Source: OMOG01 sp041485845
Lineage (GTDB): Bacteria > Acidobacteriota > Terriglobia > Bryobacterales > Bryobacteraceae
DNA length: 5,483 nt
Assembly (NCBI GenBank): GCA_041485845.1
Contig: JBGPKH010000614.1
Location: forward strand, 1-5,483
Reading direction: 5' to 3'
Under the pieces are notes generated by a model, which worked only from the letters and a program-made list of their open reading frames with translations, searched no databases and was not told where the DNA came from. The position numbers and the translations under genes were made by a program. Below, piece after piece: positions 4,663 to 5,483 of this stretch. The stretch's first letter is position 1. The number at the start of each line of letters is the position of its first letter.

Positions 4663-5331
4663 GTGGAACCGATCCCCGATCCAGGTGTCGCTCTGGGCAC
4701 CATGCTCGGCCGAGGACAAGCCTTCGGCCTCCTCGCCAACCAGGGTATGGCCGCGCAAGCCGAGTGCCTGCTCAAGATCCGCGAGTCCGGACTCTATAAG
4801 TCCACCGGCCGCACCTGGGAGCAGTTTTGCCCCGAGTTCGTCGGCATGTCGCGTCAGGCCGTGGAAGCCCTGCTGGACAACCTCAAAGATTTCGGCGCCA
4901 CCTACCTCCGCCTTGCCGAGATCGTTCGCATCTCCCCCGAAACCTACCGCCACCTCGAGCCCAAAATCTCCGGCGAGCAGATCGAAATCGACGGCGAGAT
5001 GGTCGACATCGCTCCCCAAAATGCCGCCCGCATCCGCCAGGCCGTCGTCCGCATGCGCTCCGAATTGCAGAAGTCCAAAAAGTCCCAGGAGCAACTGGAC
5101 GCGCGCATGGTCGCCGGCCCCTGGATGCTCAACCTCCGCGGCCGCGTTGACGACAACCTCCAGGATATGCACCGCCTCGCGGACTGTGTCATGAACCTCG
5201 AGCAGGTCGCTCTCTTGCGCGGCTTCATCCAGGACTTCGGCCGCCACCTCGAGCTCGTCTCCAAGGAGCTCGACAACAGCGAATGCATCATCAAGGAAAA
5301 TGATTACCCCACCCGGCCGCAAGCTTGCTGA
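4663..5331 (+). CDS. Hypothetical protein with HTH-like N-terminal region
   Basis: I do not recognise this 222-residue protein. Residues about 33-75, including AECLLKIRESGLYKS, TWEQFCPEF and MSRQAVEALLDN, resemble a helix-turn-helix-type region seen in phage and plasmid proteins that have an LY-x-x-T-x-x-(T/S)-(F/W)-E-x-(Y/F)-C pattern before an SRQ/SRT recognition-like helix. This suggests DNA binding but is weak evidence. Residues about 125-215 are charged and probably helical, possibly coiled-coil, with no signal peptide or membrane segment. GTG 4663 was chosen because GGAG lies six bases upstream; TTG 4651 would add four residues and overlap the GGAG. The last 46 codons are duplicated at 2400-2543, and the gene is followed by the hairpin repeat array. 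Its leader holds terminator-like hairpins. A regulator of a mobile or repeat-associated unit is possible but unproven. Confidence 0.8.
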   Translation: MEPIPDPGVALGTMLGRGQAFGLLANQGMAAQAECLLKIRESGLYKSTGRTWEQFCPEFVGMSRQAVEALLDNLKDFGATYLRLAEIVRISPETYRHLEPKISGEQIEIDGEMVDIAPQNAARIRQAVVRMRSELQKSKKSQEQLDARMVAGPWMLNLRGRVDDNLQDMHRLADCVMNLEQVALLRGFIQDFGRHLELVSKELDNSECIIKENDYPTRPQAC

Positions 5332-5350
5332 ATCCGTGGAGTCAGTGGTG
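5188..5350 (+). repeat. Right copy of a 163-bp direct repeat flanking the DGR
   Basis: These bases match 2400-2562 in the same orientation with only three differences, all C in the left copy and T here. The repeat covers the 3' end of the hypothetical gene, its stop and the first bases of the hairpin unit. Together the two copies bracket avd, the reverse transcriptase, the template and most of the hypothetical gene, a span of 2.8 kb. Recombination between the copies would remove that segment. Confidence 0.9.
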
Positions 5351-5483
5351 TCACTGCCGGCAGGCGCCGTGGAGTCAGTGGTGGGACAGACGATCGGTTT
5401 TTGTCGTCTGTCACCCGCCGCAGGCGCCGTGGAGTCAGTGGTGGGACAGACGATCGGTTTTTGTCGTCTGTCACCCGCCGGCA
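5334..5483 (+). repeat. Tandem array of 60-bp hairpin units, cut by window end
   Basis: Units begin CCGTGGAGTCAGTGGTG. The first (5334-5366) has lost its hairpin and is 33 bp long; the second (5367-5426) is a full 60 bp; the third (5427-5483) is cut by the window edge. Full units carry the same 9-bp stem, GACAGACGA with TCGTCTGTC (5385-5393 with 5404-5412, and 5445-5453 with 5464-5472), around a T-rich 10-base loop. The array starts two bases after the stop of the hypothetical gene. The identical stem sequence in every unit argues for recent expansion. No coding frame or known repeat class is recognised; spacers of variable sequence are absent, so it is not CRISPR. Confidence 0.88.

Noticed and set aside
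3933..4799. 288-codon open frame through the template repeat
   Set aside because: Only the template part is recognisable. The rest has no domain, crosses the AT-rich leader and terminator-like hairpins, and overlaps the start of the next gene in another frame. The template is not expected to be translated.
5334..5483. CRISPR array
   Set aside because: Units are directly adjacent and identical along their length, with no variable spacers and no cas genes.

Overview
The window is GC-rich DNA with GTG starts and a divided gene orientation. It looks like the chromosome of an environmental bacterium. An Acidobacteria (Solibacter/Bryobacter-like) host is my guess from the style of the genes and repeats; it has not been tested.

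Left part (1-1461): a 7-bp minisatellite abuts the stop codon of a single-domain response regulator on the minus strand. Across a short divergent intergenic region lies a plus-strand membrane fatty acid desaturase with all three histidine boxes. A 322-bp stretch without a convincing gene follows (1462-1783). Next is a minus-strand brnT-brnA type II toxin-antitoxin operon (1784-2327), with an inverted repeat overlapping its likely promoter.

Right part (2400-5483): this is the unusual section and appears to be a diversity-generating retroelement (DGR). It has a 5'-truncated avd-like accessory gene (2651-2839), a DGR-type reverse transcriptase joined to it by an ATGA overlap (from 2836), and an Asn-codon-rich template repeat (about 3936-4037) followed by a hairpin. 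The reverse transcriptase keeps the IGNxxSQ and YVDD motifs, but a frameshift near 3655-3682 moves its C-terminal part into another frame. No variable repeat or target gene is visible, so the element is either decayed or acts on a target outside the window.

The DGR lies between two near-identical direct repeats (2400-2562 and 5188-5350). The right copy is the 3' end of an intact hypothetical DNA-binding-like gene (4663-5331). The left copy is only the last 46 codons of that gene. Both copies are followed by a 60-bp hairpin unit: once on the left, as an expanded array running off the window on the right. The left hairpin unit lies where the 5' half of avd should be. The leader of the intact gene holds a 14-bp palindrome, alternative hairpins and two terminator-like hairpins, the second ending at its ribosome binding site, which suggests attenuation.
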